Program-made: the position numbers and the translations under genes | Shown: piece by piece, positions 17,969 to 26,136 of the stretch | Position numbering within the stretch: the stretch's first letter is position 1 | Layout of the letters: each line of letters opens with the position of its first letter | NCBI RefSeq assembly: GCF_024256385.1 | Contig: NZ_JAMLFW010000001.1 | Coordinates: 6,190,602 to 6,254,601 of the forward strand | Reading direction: 5' to 3' | Origin: Anatilimnocola floriformis | GTDB lineage: Bacteria > Planctomycetota > Planctomycetia > Pirellulales > Pirellulaceae | Length of the DNA: 64,000 bases | Notes under the pieces: model-generated | Database searches by the model: none | Told to the model about the DNA's origin: nothing | The model's input: only the letters and a program-made list of their open reading frames with translations

Positions 17969-18040
17969 GCGTGGCTCGCTGGCTTGATCAAGCCAACTTC
18001 GATTTACGAAATCTGATTTGCATCCTCCAGGAAACTGCGA

Positions 18041-19474
18041 ATGTCTCTAAGCACTTGGGCCCGCTCTCTTTTTTCGCGTTTGAATCGTGTGACTCGCGAG
18101 AGCCGTGCTCGCCGCTCGCAAACCCGCTTTCGTCCGCGGGCTGAATCGCTCGAGAGCCGTTTGAACATGGCGGGGAGCGTGATTGCCACTGCCGTGGGAG
18201 GAACGTTGTTTATCACGGGCGACGACCTGGCCAACGAACTCCGCATCGAAGGGGTGACGGCGGGCACGGTCGAAGTGCACGGCGTGAACACCACCAAGGT
18301 GAACGGCGTGGACGGAGGCGAGTTCACCGCGCAGAACATTCAGAACATTTTCATGGAGATGGGGAACGGCGACGACAAAGCGACCTTTGTGTTGACCGAT
18401 GTCAGCGGCTTGCTGCGGTTCAACGGCGGCAACGGCAAAGATTCTCTCCTCTTTGGCGAAGGAAACGGCGGCACGAATAAGTTCGGCAGCCTGGCCGCTG
18501 CGATGGGCGCCGGCGACGATTTGATTGTGGTCGATCGCGCGGAAACCAGCTTCGAGGTGCCCGGCGCGGTCGTCATTTCGAATGGCGAGGGGCTGAACAA
18601 TACCATCCTGACCGCTACGAACACCGTGGTGCTGGGGCCAACCAGCATCACAGGCGGAGCCCTTGCCGATAACATCCAGATCGGGAACGAATCGGCTGTG
18701 GTCACTACGGGCCAAATCAGCGTAAATGGCGCCAATGGCGACAACCAGTTCTATCTGCAGGCCAAGACGGCAGTCGTGAATGGCGGCATTTCCTTGCTCG
18801 GCGGCACTGGCGCTGACAGCTATTACATCGGCGTGTTCACCGGCGACTACACGGTGAATGGTTCCGTCACCGCTTCGCTGGGCGATGGGCAGAATCTGCT
18901 CTGGATTGGTCCCACTGAAGTGACAGTGACCGGCTTGGTTTCGTTCGTTGGCGGGGCGGGTAGCGATACGTTCCAACTCGACATCGATGAAGCCGATTTG
19001 CTGGCGGTGTCGTTGTCGCTGGGAGCGGGGACCAATGCCGCGTACATGGACAACTTGTTCGGCGGGACGACGCTCATTCGTTCGAGCTTGACCGTTACGT
19101 CGCAAGGCAACACGACAATCAATACCGCCGGTTTGGATGTCAGCGGCGCTACGTTGCTGACGCTGGGAGATGGAACGGATTTGATCCAACTCGATAACTC
19201 GCGCTTCCGCAGCGTGGTGACCATCTCAACCGGCGGTGGCAGGGATCGCGTCTTGCTCGAACGGGGCTTCAATGACGGCATTGGCCTCCACTTCGACAGC
19301 GTCGTCAGCATCGACCTGGGTGCGGGTGACGATGAACTGGCCGTGGGCCGGAGCGCCATGGACTTCGCCACCTTCGCGAGCTTGATTGCCAATGGCGGCG
19401 CGGGCACCGACACCTTTACGGATAGCCCGTTCAACGTGTACGCCACGCCGCGGACGCTGATCTCGTTCCCGTAA
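18041..19474 (+). CDS. Planctomycete surface protein with beta-roll-like repeats, paralog 2
   Basis: The 477-residue second paralog has the same architecture as its neighbours: MSLSTWARSLFSR, an Arg-rich segment, ESLESRLNMAG, then EGVTAGTVEV and MEMGNGDDKATFVLTD, followed by Gly/Asp-rich turns (AAMGAGDDLIVVD, SLGDGQNLLWIG, LGAGDDELAVG). It ends TPRTLISFP. The first 140 residues are the most conserved between the three; the rest keeps the repeat rhythm but diverges. Cell-surface location is inferred from the signature. Confidence 0.8.
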   Translation: MSLSTWARSLFSRLNRVTRESRARRSQTRFRPRAESLESRLNMAGSVIATAVGGTLFITGDDLANELRIEGVTAGTVEVHGVNTTKVNGVDGGEFTAQNIQNIFMEMGNGDDKATFVLTDVSGLLRFNGGNGKDSLLFGEGNGGTNKFGSLAAAMGAGDDLIVVDRAETSFEVPGAVVISNGEGLNNTILTATNTVVLGPTSITGGALADNIQIGNESAVVTTGQISVNGANGDNQFYLQAKTAVVNGGISLLGGTGADSYYIGVFTGDYTVNGSVTASLGDGQNLLWIGPTEVTVTGLVSFVGGAGSDTFQLDIDEADLLAVSLSLGAGTNAAYMDNLFGGTTLIRSSLTVTSQGNTTINTAGLDVSGATLLTLGDGTDLIQLDNSRFRSVVTISTGGGRDRVLLERGFNDGIGLHFDSVVSIDLGAGDDELAVGRSAMDFATFASLIANGGAGTDTFTDSPFNVYATPRTLISFP

Positions 19475-19626
19475 GGCAAGACGCCGTAATCAACTGTTTG
19501 GTTTGCGGAGTTAGCCGCAACCCAGACGCTAGCGCGTGACGGCTGATCTATCCAGCTTAAATAACTGCGTGCCTGCTATTTGACTCATGCTTTTGTTCAA
19601 CCATTCTTCCCGCAAGGAACCTGCCG

Positions 19627-21066
19627 ATGTCTGTTAGCTCTTGGGCTCGCTCTCTGTTTTTTAGCGGCAATCAGCCAACTCGCGCGACTCGCAGAGCTCT
19701 CGCGGGTTCGGCATCGAGCGGTTTTCGGCCGCGCGGCGAATCGCTGGAAAGCCGCCTGAATATGGCCGGCGGAGTGACGGCCAGTGTCGTGGGAACGACG
19801 CTCTTTATCACGGGCGATGCGCTGGCCAATGAGTTGCGAATTGAAGGTGTGACCGCGGGCACCGTCGAGGTGCAAGGCGCGAACCTCACTAAGGTGAACG
19901 GCGTGACCGGTGGCGAGTTCACGGCCCGCAACATTCAGAACATCTTCATGGACATGGGAAACGGCGACGACAAAGCGACCTTTGTGTTGACCGACATCCA
20001 GGGACTGCTGCGGTTCAACGGCGGCAACGGCGACGACTCGTTGCTCTTCGGCGAAGGGAACCACGGCACGAATTCGTTTGGCAGCCTGGCCGCGGTACTG
20101 GGAGAAGGTTCTGACTTACTGAAGGTGGATGAAACGGAAACTAGCTTTAAAGCGACAGGCACGGTCAATGTGTCGGGAGGCGAAGGCGACAACACAACCA
20201 TCTTTAATGTCACGACCAAATTGCAACTGGGCGCCGTCACCATGACGGGCGGCAACGGCGGCGACGACTTTGAGATCCGCGGCGGAGAAGCTCCGGGCAG
20301 CCAGATGTCGACGGGGTTCATCAACACGAGTTTCGGCAACGGTATTAATGTCACTGAGCTCAGGGCCGACGGTCTGGCTGTGAACGGCGGCATTTCGATG
20401 CTCGGCGGCAGCGGGGATGATCATCTCAAGATGAGTGGCGCCCGCAGAACGACCGTGAACGGTTCGATCATTGCCTCGCTGGGCGATGGTAATAATCCCG
20501 TGATGATTGATAACGACGATATCGTGATCACCGGACTGGTCTCGGTCACTGCCGGCTCAGGTTCCGATGTGTTCTACACGAGCGTTAAGTTCGACGCGCA
20601 AGCCGTGTCGTTGTACCTCGGTGCAGGGACCAATTCTGTCTACATCTCTGGCAACTCAACCATTCGTTCGAGCCTGTCGGTCACTACGCTGGGTGACTCA
20701 GATGCTGTCGTTACCAACAACGTGAATGTGGGCGGCGCTACCATCATTAATACGGGTGAAGGAGATGACCGCATCGAGCTCTTCAACACGCGATTTCGTG
20801 GTGCGACCACATTGCTGACCGGTGGTGGCACAGACTACGTCGGCATTGAGGCCAACTTCATTGATGACGGAATTGGCGTCCAGTTCGACAGTGTGTTGAG
20901 CATCGACCTGGGAGCAGGCAACGATACGCTCTGGCCGGGAGGTAGCGACACTGATTTTGTGACGTGCGCTTATTTGATAGCCAACGGCGGTACCGGGACC
21001 GATACGCTGCTCGAGAGCACGTTCAATAAATACACCGTCGCGCCGACGTTCCTCTCATTCCCGTAA
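19627..21066 (+). CDS. Planctomycete surface protein with beta-roll-like repeats, paralog 3
   Basis: The 479-residue third paralog starts MSVSSWARSLFFSG, then GESLESRLNMAG, EGVTAGTVEVQG and MDMGNGDDKATFVLTD. Its repeat section includes NGGNGDDSLLFGEGN, SLGDGNNPVMID and DLGAGNDTLWPGG, and it ends VAPTFLSFP. Spacing to paralog 2 is about 150 bp, the same as between 1 and 2, suggesting duplication of a gene-plus-leader unit. It has one Cys near the C-terminus (FVTCAYL) where paralog 1 has Phe. Confidence 0.8.
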   Translation: MSVSSWARSLFFSGNQPTRATRRALAGSASSGFRPRGESLESRLNMAGGVTASVVGTTLFITGDALANELRIEGVTAGTVEVQGANLTKVNGVTGGEFTARNIQNIFMDMGNGDDKATFVLTDIQGLLRFNGGNGDDSLLFGEGNHGTNSFGSLAAVLGEGSDLLKVDETETSFKATGTVNVSGGEGDNTTIFNVTTKLQLGAVTMTGGNGGDDFEIRGGEAPGSQMSTGFINTSFGNGINVTELRADGLAVNGGISMLGGSGDDHLKMSGARRTTVNGSIIASLGDGNNPVMIDNDDIVITGLVSVTAGSGSDVFYTSVKFDAQAVSLYLGAGTNSVYISGNSTIRSSLSVTTLGDSDAVVTNNVNVGGATIINTGEGDDRIELFNTRFRGATTLLTGGGTDYVGIEANFIDDGIGVQFDSVLSIDLGAGNDTLWPGGSDTDFVTCAYLIANGGTGTDTLLESTFNKYTVAPTFLSFP

Positions 21067-21193
21067 GCTCAACGCAGCACCTGCCAGCATGCGTTCGCAG
21101 TGGGGTTGGGTGGCGAGTACGAGCGACAATCGGTAGATCCGATCAGCTTGCTGCTCGCCACTCAACTTCTGCTTATTCAGCCTCGGGGCTATT

Positions 21194-21637
21194 TCACCGA
21201 TCTTGCGAGCCAGCGTTCAGCCAAGTCTCGAGAGCGCCCATCGGCACTCGCCACTCCGAAATCCTTTCTCCTTCGTCGTTGTGCGACTGGAACGCGCTGA
21301 GTGACAAGTAGGGATGATCGGGGTCAAAGCGACCGGGGAGCTGGTCCACAAAGAGCAATTGATTTTGAAAGATCACGTCAGCGCCCGACACGTACATCGG
21401 CCACCAGGTGTGAAAATTGGCATGCTCTGGAATCGATAGCGACGTGATCAGGCAAGCATCAAGCCGTTCATTAACCACGCGGTGAATCATCTTTCGCCAG
21501 TGAGCTTCGTAATCCTCGCGCCGCCAGTAGTCGAGTTGGGAGTCAAAGTATTCGCTAAACTGTCCGAGCACGATCAGGCCGATGCCCAGCCTAGGACTCT
21601 CGAGCGGGTGTCCGGGTTGGAAGCTGATCGAAAACAT
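21194..21637 (-). CDS. CdiI-like immunity protein (orphan)
   Basis: The 147-residue acidic cytosolic protein resembles the CdiI_4-type immunity family: an early strand GIGLIVLGQFSEYFDSQLDYW, then EDYEAHWRKMIHRVV, then LITSLSIPEHANF and a later VIFQNQLLFVDQL. In known systems such proteins neutralise a partner toxin tip of contact-dependent inhibition or polymorphic toxins. No toxin or secretion gene adjoins it, so it would be an orphan. It is divergent from the oxidoreductase gene with 29 bp between starts. Assignment is by pattern only. Confidence 0.55.
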   Translation of the reverse strand: MFSISFQPGHPLESPRLGIGLIVLGQFSEYFDSQLDYWRREDYEAHWRKMIHRVVNERLDACLITSLSIPEHANFHTWWPMYVSGADVIFQNQLLFVDQLPGRFDPDHPYLSLSAFQSHNDEGERISEWRVPMGALETWLNAGSQDR

Positions 21638-21666
21638 GAGTCACTCCTCGGTAACAATCCGTCTCT

Positions 21667-22746
21667 ATGCGAAAAATCCGTACCGCTCTGATCGGCTGTG
21701 GCAAAGTTGGACAGACGCATGCGCTGGCCTTGAGCCAACTTGCCGAATCGGAATTCGTTGCTGTCTGTGACGCTCAGCTGGGGCGAGCGCAGGCTTTTGC
21801 TGAACAATACCACGTGCAGGCCTTCGACTCGGTGCCGGAGATGCTGCGAGCGGCGAATGTGGAAGCCGTGACCATCTGCACGCCGCATCCATTGCATGAG
21901 CAGCCGTGTCTGCAAGCGGCGGCGGCCGGCGCGCATGTGCTGATCGAGAAACCATTGGCTGCGTCGCTCGAGGCTTGCGATCGGATGATCGCAGCCGCGG
22001 CAAAAAACAACGTGCAACTGGCCGTCATCAGTCAGCGGCGGTTGTTCGAGCCCGTGCAGCGGATGAAGGCCGCCATCGACGCCGGCAAGATCGGCAGGCC
22101 GATTCTCGGCACGTTTGCGATGTTCAGCTGGCGCGATCAGGCCTACTACGAGTCGGATCCGTGGCGCGGCAAATGGTCGACGGAGGGTGGCGGCGTGCTA
22201 GTGAATCAATCGCCGCATCAACTCGACCTGCTGCAATGGCTGATGGGTGAGATCGACGAAGTGAGCGGCTACTGGGCGAACCTCAATCATCCTTACATCG
22301 AGGTCGAAGATACCGCCACGGCGATGATCCGCTTCAAATCGGGCGCGCTCGGCAGCATCGTGACGAGTCTTTCGCAACGCCCCGGCATCAACACCAAGGT
22401 GCACATCCACGGCAGCAACGGCGCGAGCGTCGGCGTGCAAACCGACACCGGCGCGTCGTTCGTCGCCGGCATGACTTCGATCACCGAACCGCCGCTGAAC
22501 GACGTCTGGACGATCCCCGGCGAAGAACACCTGCTTGCCGATTTCATCACGGCCGATCGCGCTCACTTCGCGCAAATCGACGCGACGCAGTACTATCACC
22601 GGCTGCAGATTCAAGACTTTCTGCAAGCCGTGCGCGACAACCGGCGACCACTCGTCACCGGCGAAGAAGGGCGGATCGTCGTCGCCATGTTTACCGCGAT
22701 TTACCGGTCGAATGAACTGCAACGACCGGTGAAGTTTCGGCTTTAG
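21667..22746 (+). CDS. Gfo/Idh/MocA family oxidoreductase
   Basis: NAD(P)-dependent sugar or inositol dehydrogenase-type protein of 359 residues. The N-terminal Rossmann fold starts TALIGCGKVGQTHALAL, and the family motif LIEKPLA lies near residue 95. The C-terminal alpha/beta domain carries GGGVLVNQSPHQLDLLQW, which fits the His near the active site. There is no Tat signal, so it is cytosolic. Planctomycetes carry many paralogs; the substrate is unknown. Its TAG stop overlaps the first base of a MITE-like repeat. Confidence 0.92.
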   Translation: MRKIRTALIGCGKVGQTHALALSQLAESEFVAVCDAQLGRAQAFAEQYHVQAFDSVPEMLRAANVEAVTICTPHPLHEQPCLQAAAAGAHVLIEKPLAASLEACDRMIAAAAKNNVQLAVISQRRLFEPVQRMKAAIDAGKIGRPILGTFAMFSWRDQAYYESDPWRGKWSTEGGGVLVNQSPHQLDLLQWLMGEIDEVSGYWANLNHPYIEVEDTATAMIRFKSGALGSIVTSLSQRPGINTKVHIHGSNGASVGVQTDTGASFVAGMTSITEPPLNDVWTIPGEEHLLADFITADRAHFAQIDATQYYHRLQIQDFLQAVRDNRRPLVTGEEGRIVVAMFTAIYRSNELQRPVKFRL

Positions 22747-23000
22747 TCGCCGAATATTCTATATTCGGTGGTGGCGGTCGCAGGCAGCGGACCGCCAGAA
22801 TCAGCGCAGCGAGATTCTGGCATTGTCGGCGAGTTCACGCGGGTGCGTTAACCGAACGAATAAAGGGTTGACCAACAATCGAAGTCAACCTTGAAGAGTG
22901 CAGTTCTACCTCCCCGCGCCGCAGCCGGAATTTCGCGGAGCTCATTCCTCGGCGCAGGATGGTTTTACTTCAAGCCACCGAATACAGAGTATTCGGCGAC
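22746..23000. mobile_element. MITE-like element with 26-bp inverted ends
   Basis: The ends 22746-22771 and 22975-23000 are inverted copies with 2 mismatches in 26 (first half GTCGCCGAATA, second half TATTCGGTGG). Each end is itself a hairpin. The interior also folds (GGCGGTC/GACCGCC and CAGAATC/GATTCTG near 22772-22820). No coding capacity. An 11-bp direct repeat, TCGGCGACAAT, at 22993 and 23009 straddles the right end. Confidence 0.7.
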
Positions 23001-23022
23001 AATAATACTCGGCGACAATGGG

Positions 23023-24093
23023 CTACAACGCTCCAACCACCAAGTCGCCTACTTCCTTCGTGCCGTAGCCCATTTTGCCGGCGTTTTGGCTCTTCATCTT
23101 CGTGCCGGTCACGACTTGGATGGCCTTCATCACGCGGGCGCCGGCGGCGGGATAGCCGCTGTGTTCCAGCAGCATGCTCATCGCGCCGATCGCGGCGATC
23201 GGGTTGATGACGTTCTGGCCGGTGTACTTCGGAGCGCTGCCGCCCATCGGTTCGTACATCGACAAGCCGCCCTTATCGGGATTGATATTGCCGCCGGCAG
23301 CGACGCCGAGGCCGCCTTGGATCATGGCGCCCAGATCGGTGATGATGTCGCCGAACATGTTCGTCGTCACGATCACGTCGTAGTACTCGGGGTTCTTCAC
23401 CATCCACATGCAGCAGGCATCGACGTGGTTGTAGTCGGCCTTCACGTCGGGGAATTCCTTCTGCACGTCCTGGAACGTCCGCCACCACAGGTCGTGGCCG
23501 TAGGTCAGCACGTTCGTTTTGGCGACGAGCGTCAGCATCTTCCCCTTCGGGTTGTTGCGCTTCTGCGTGTACTGAAACGCCCAGCGAATGATTCGTTCGC
23601 AACCCTTACGGGTGTAAACGGCCGTTTGCGTGGCAACTTCATCGGCTGTGTTCTTCTTCAACCAGCCGCCGATGCCCGCGTACATGTCTTCCGTATTTTC
23701 GCGGACAACCACGAAATCGATGTGCTCCGGGCCCTTGCCGACGAGTGGGCATTCGACGCCGGGGAACAGCTTCACCGGGCGAAGATTGACGTATTGATCG
23801 AGCTGAAAGCGGAGCTCGAGGAGCAGGCCCTTTTCGAGGACGCCCGGCTTCACGTCGGGATGGCCGACCGCGCCGAGATAAACGGCGTCGTGCTTCTTCA
23901 GCTCTTCGACACCGCCCGGCGGCAGGGTTTCGCCGGTCTTGAGGTAGCGTTCGCCACCCCAGTCGAAGAACTTCGTCGTGTAGCTGAACTTTTCAAGTTT
24001 GCTGACGGCGTCGAGCACCTTGAGGGCTTCTGCGGTCACTTCGGGGCCGGTGCCATCGCCGGGGATCACGGCCAGGTTGAGCGTGTTTGCCAC
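23023..24093 (-). CDS. Isopropylmalate/isocitrate dehydrogenase family enzyme
   Basis: Beta-decarboxylating dehydrogenase of 356 residues, most like LeuB-type 3-isopropylmalate dehydrogenases. N-terminal LAVIPGDGTGPEVTAEAL, then the metal/substrate region VVRENTEDMYAGIGG, KTNVLTYGHDLWW and the signature segment DVIVTTNMFGDIITDLGAMI. The C-terminal cofactor loop is GGSAPKYTGQNVINPIA. The start is GTG at 24093 (VANTLNLAVI). The role in leucine synthesis is likely, but isocitrate or tartrate activity cannot be excluded because no leuCD genes are nearby. Confidence 0.88.
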   Translation of the reverse strand: MANTLNLAVIPGDGTGPEVTAEALKVLDAVSKLEKFSYTTKFFDWGGERYLKTGETLPPGGVEELKKHDAVYLGAVGHPDVKPGVLEKGLLLELRFQLDQYVNLRPVKLFPGVECPLVGKGPEHIDFVVVRENTEDMYAGIGGWLKKNTADEVATQTAVYTRKGCERIIRWAFQYTQKRNNPKGKMLTLVAKTNVLTYGHDLWWRTFQDVQKEFPDVKADYNHVDACCMWMVKNPEYYDVIVTTNMFGDIITDLGAMIQGGLGVAAGGNINPDKGGLSMYEPMGGSAPKYTGQNVINPIAAIGAMSMLLEHSGYPAAGARVMKAIQVVTGTKMKSQNAGKMGYGTKEVGDLVVGAL

Positions 24094-24335
24094 TGCACTT
24101 CTCGCGTATTGGTATCGGTGAATCGGAAACCCAAAAGTTTAAACAGCCGCAAGCCAGTCGGACAGGGACGTCTCGTTAATTTCCGCGTGGAAAGGACCGC
24201 AATCGTGGCCGCCGGATGACATTTGTTTCAAAATGTTTGACACACGTGGTATAACTCCCGCAGTTGCCGCGCTGGCCTGCCGCCGAGCGGTCTTTTCGCC
24301 CGCACCTTGAGTTCGCATCGCAAAGGATTTCTTCG

Positions 24336-24773
24336 ATGGCTGACGATTCTTCCGCAAAAACCTCCACCATGGAAACTGTCGGCGGCGCTGCCGCAGGCGC
24401 CGCGACGGGCGCTGCCGCTGGCGCACTCGTCGGCCCGATCGGCGCTGCCGTGGGTGCTGTTGTCGGCGGCATCGCCGGCGCGAATGCCCGGGCAATCGCC
24501 AAGTCGAAGCCGGTGAAGAAGGCCGCCGCCATGGCTTCGAGCATGGTTGCCAAGAAGGGGGCCAAGAAAGCCGCGCCGACCAAGGCCACCAAGAAGGCAG
24601 CCAAGGCCGCTCCGAAAAAGGCTGCCCCCGCGAAGAAGGCCGCGCCCGCCAAGAAAGCGGCTCCCAAGAAGACCGCCAAGCCGGTGAAGAAGGTCGCGCC
24701 GAAAGCGGCTCCGAAAAAGGCCGTCAAGAAAGCCGCTGTGAAAAAGGCCGCGCCGAAGAAGGCCAAGAAGTGA
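24336..24773 (+). CDS. Lys/Ala-rich histone H1-like protein with glycine-zipper N-terminus
   Basis: The 145-residue protein starts at ATG 24336 (MADDSSAKTS). Residues 10-55 are Gly/Ala-rich with a glycine-zipper rhythm (GAAAGAATGAAAGALVGPIG), which often inserts in membranes or drives assembly. Residues 56-145 are repeats of KKAA/APKKAA/KKAAPAKK, as in bacterial histone H1-like and AlgP-type tails that bind DNA. The joining of the two parts is unusual. The gene is monocistronic and convergent with the DUF1559 gene. Confidence 0.75.
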   Translation: MADDSSAKTSTMETVGGAAAGAATGAAAGALVGPIGAAVGAVVGGIAGANARAIAKSKPVKKAAAMASSMVAKKGAKKAAPTKATKKAAKAAPKKAAPAKKAAPAKKAAPKKTAKPVKKVAPKAAPKKAVKKAAVKKAAPKKAKK

Positions 24774-24792
24774 ATCGGCATCTGAATCGGTA

Positions 24793-24813
24793 GGACGGAC
24801 CATTGGTCCGTCC
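24793..24813. repeat. Perfect hairpin GGACGGACC (REP-like)
   Basis: A 9-bp perfect stem (24793-24801 with 24805-24813) with a 3-nt loop, preceded by GTA. It lies between two convergent genes. Other hairpins in this window also follow a GTAG start. Confidence 0.6.
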
Positions 24814-24847
24814 CGGAAGCGGGCGCACCCGTTTTCACTCGCGTAGT

Positions 24848-25900
24848 TTAAAAATCTGGAATCTCCCCACCATCGTCGCGGATCGCCAGCCGCTTGACGA
24901 TGTGCGGCGATACTTGCTTCGTCAGCAACAGCACATGGCCGTCGAGAAATCCGACCATCGCGCCGGCGGGATGCGCTGACAAGAGCGGATTGTTCAAGCC
25001 GCATCGGCCCACGCCCGAAGTGCCCCAGTTGGGATGGCCGTCTTTGATGCCGCCGCGATTGTTTGTTCCCACGGATTGGTCGAGCGTGATGAGATTGAAC
25101 ACGCGATCGGCGGGAACCGGCTTGCCGTCTTTCTCGACTTTGAAATCGAGATTCGTGCCGGCCAGCCAGCCGCCGGGAATCCGACCTTTGGATTGTGGAT
25201 CGATTGCGCTGAGCGCGGGATTCTGTTTGGTCCCCTTATTGTCGTAATACCAGTCCGAAACTTCGCCGACGATGATCGTGTTCGCTGTGCCGTCTTTGCA
25301 ATCTTCGAATTTCAGCGATTCGTTGATCGGCAACATGCCATTCGCCGCGGCGTGGCCACCGAAGGGACCGACCACGATCCGCTGATATTGATCGATGGCG
25401 GTGATGTCCATTCCAGAGTGCTCAGTGGCGCCCATGATGCCGGCGTACGAAGGCAGGACAATCGAAAAGCCGCCGGCCTGTTGCATTTCGGGCAGTTGGC
25501 TAGAGGGGCACAGCAGGTATTTGATCTTCGCATTCAAGGCGAGCTGCCGGACAGCATCGCTCGCATAATCGTTGGCGGGATCGGCTAGATCGATGCCGTA
25601 GACCTTGTCGAACAACGGCCGTTGCTCGCAGAACGGCAGTGTCGCCACGATCCAAGAGGAGCCGAACGAACGCTCGTCGTTATCGGATGTCGTGCGCGAG
25701 CGAGCGCCGTACGGCAGTTGCAGAAAGATGTCGTGGTAGTTTTGCAGCCCGAGCACCAGCTGCTTCATGTTGTTGCCACATTGCATGCGTCGAGCGGCAT
25801 GCGGCGCGCCACGGTGCACCGGTAAGAACAGGGCAACGAGGACAACGAGAACGATGATCACGACGATCGCTTCAACGAGGGTCAGTCCCTTTCGTGACAT
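24848..25900 (-). CDS. DUF1559 family prepilin-like protein
   Basis: Planctomycete-type protein with a type IV pilin-like N-terminus: MSRKGLTLVEAIVVIIVLVV, where cleavage would precede Leu after KG, followed by a hydrophobic helix. The family core follows (CGNNMKQLVLGLQNYHD) and ends with the C-terminal HPAGAMVGFLDGHVLLL motif. Length is 350 residues, typical. Function is unknown, probably a surface or pseudopilus component. Planctomycete genomes carry many copies. Start ATG 25900. Confidence 0.92.
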   Translation of the reverse strand: MSRKGLTLVEAIVVIIVLVVLVALFLPVHRGAPHAARRMQCGNNMKQLVLGLQNYHDIFLQLPYGARSRTTSDNDERSFGSSWIVATLPFCEQRPLFDKVYGIDLADPANDYASDAVRQLALNAKIKYLLCPSSQLPEMQQAGGFSIVLPSYAGIMGATEHSGMDITAIDQYQRIVVGPFGGHAAANGMLPINESLKFEDCKDGTANTIIVGEVSDWYYDNKGTKQNPALSAIDPQSKGRIPGGWLAGTNLDFKVEKDGKPVPADRVFNLITLDQSVGTNNRGGIKDGHPNWGTSGVGRCGLNNPLLSAHPAGAMVGFLDGHVLLLTKQVSPHIVKRLAIRDDGGEIPDF

Positions 25901-26028
25901 GAGCAGGTCTCTGAATGGATGAAGAAAGAAAAGAATTTTGGCTCGCGAGGAGCCGGATGAAATCTAGAAAAGAGACTCATGGCCGAGACGCGAATCTAAT
26001 TGCATAGGAAACGAGGTACCTGCTTCGA

Positions 26029-26072
26029 CCCCTCGCCCCAACCTTCTCCCCGCAGTACCGAGGCGAGGGAGT
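26029..26072. repeat. CCCTCACCCC palindromic repeat, copy 2
   Basis: A variant of the family with CCCCTCGCCCCA then CTTCTCCCCGCAGTACCG and AGGCGAGGGAGT. The arms are less perfect than in copy 3. It sits in the 236-bp gap between the DUF1559 and DUF1501 genes. Confidence 0.7.
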
Positions 26073-26136
26073 ACGCCTTTCTCTGGCCCCTAACCTCTTC
26101 CTCTCTTCGTCCCTTCCTCGCTTCATCCCTCCCACC

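Noticed and set aside
16461..21066. Possible CRISPR-like or tandem DNA repeat
   Set aside because: The repetition is at gene level (paralogs) and in coding Gly/Asp motifs; there are no short direct repeats with unique spacers.
22891..24219. Long plus-strand open frame of 442 codons
   Set aside because: It lies antisense to the dehydrogenase gene, whose conserved motifs are clear; the frame is a GC-codon shadow.
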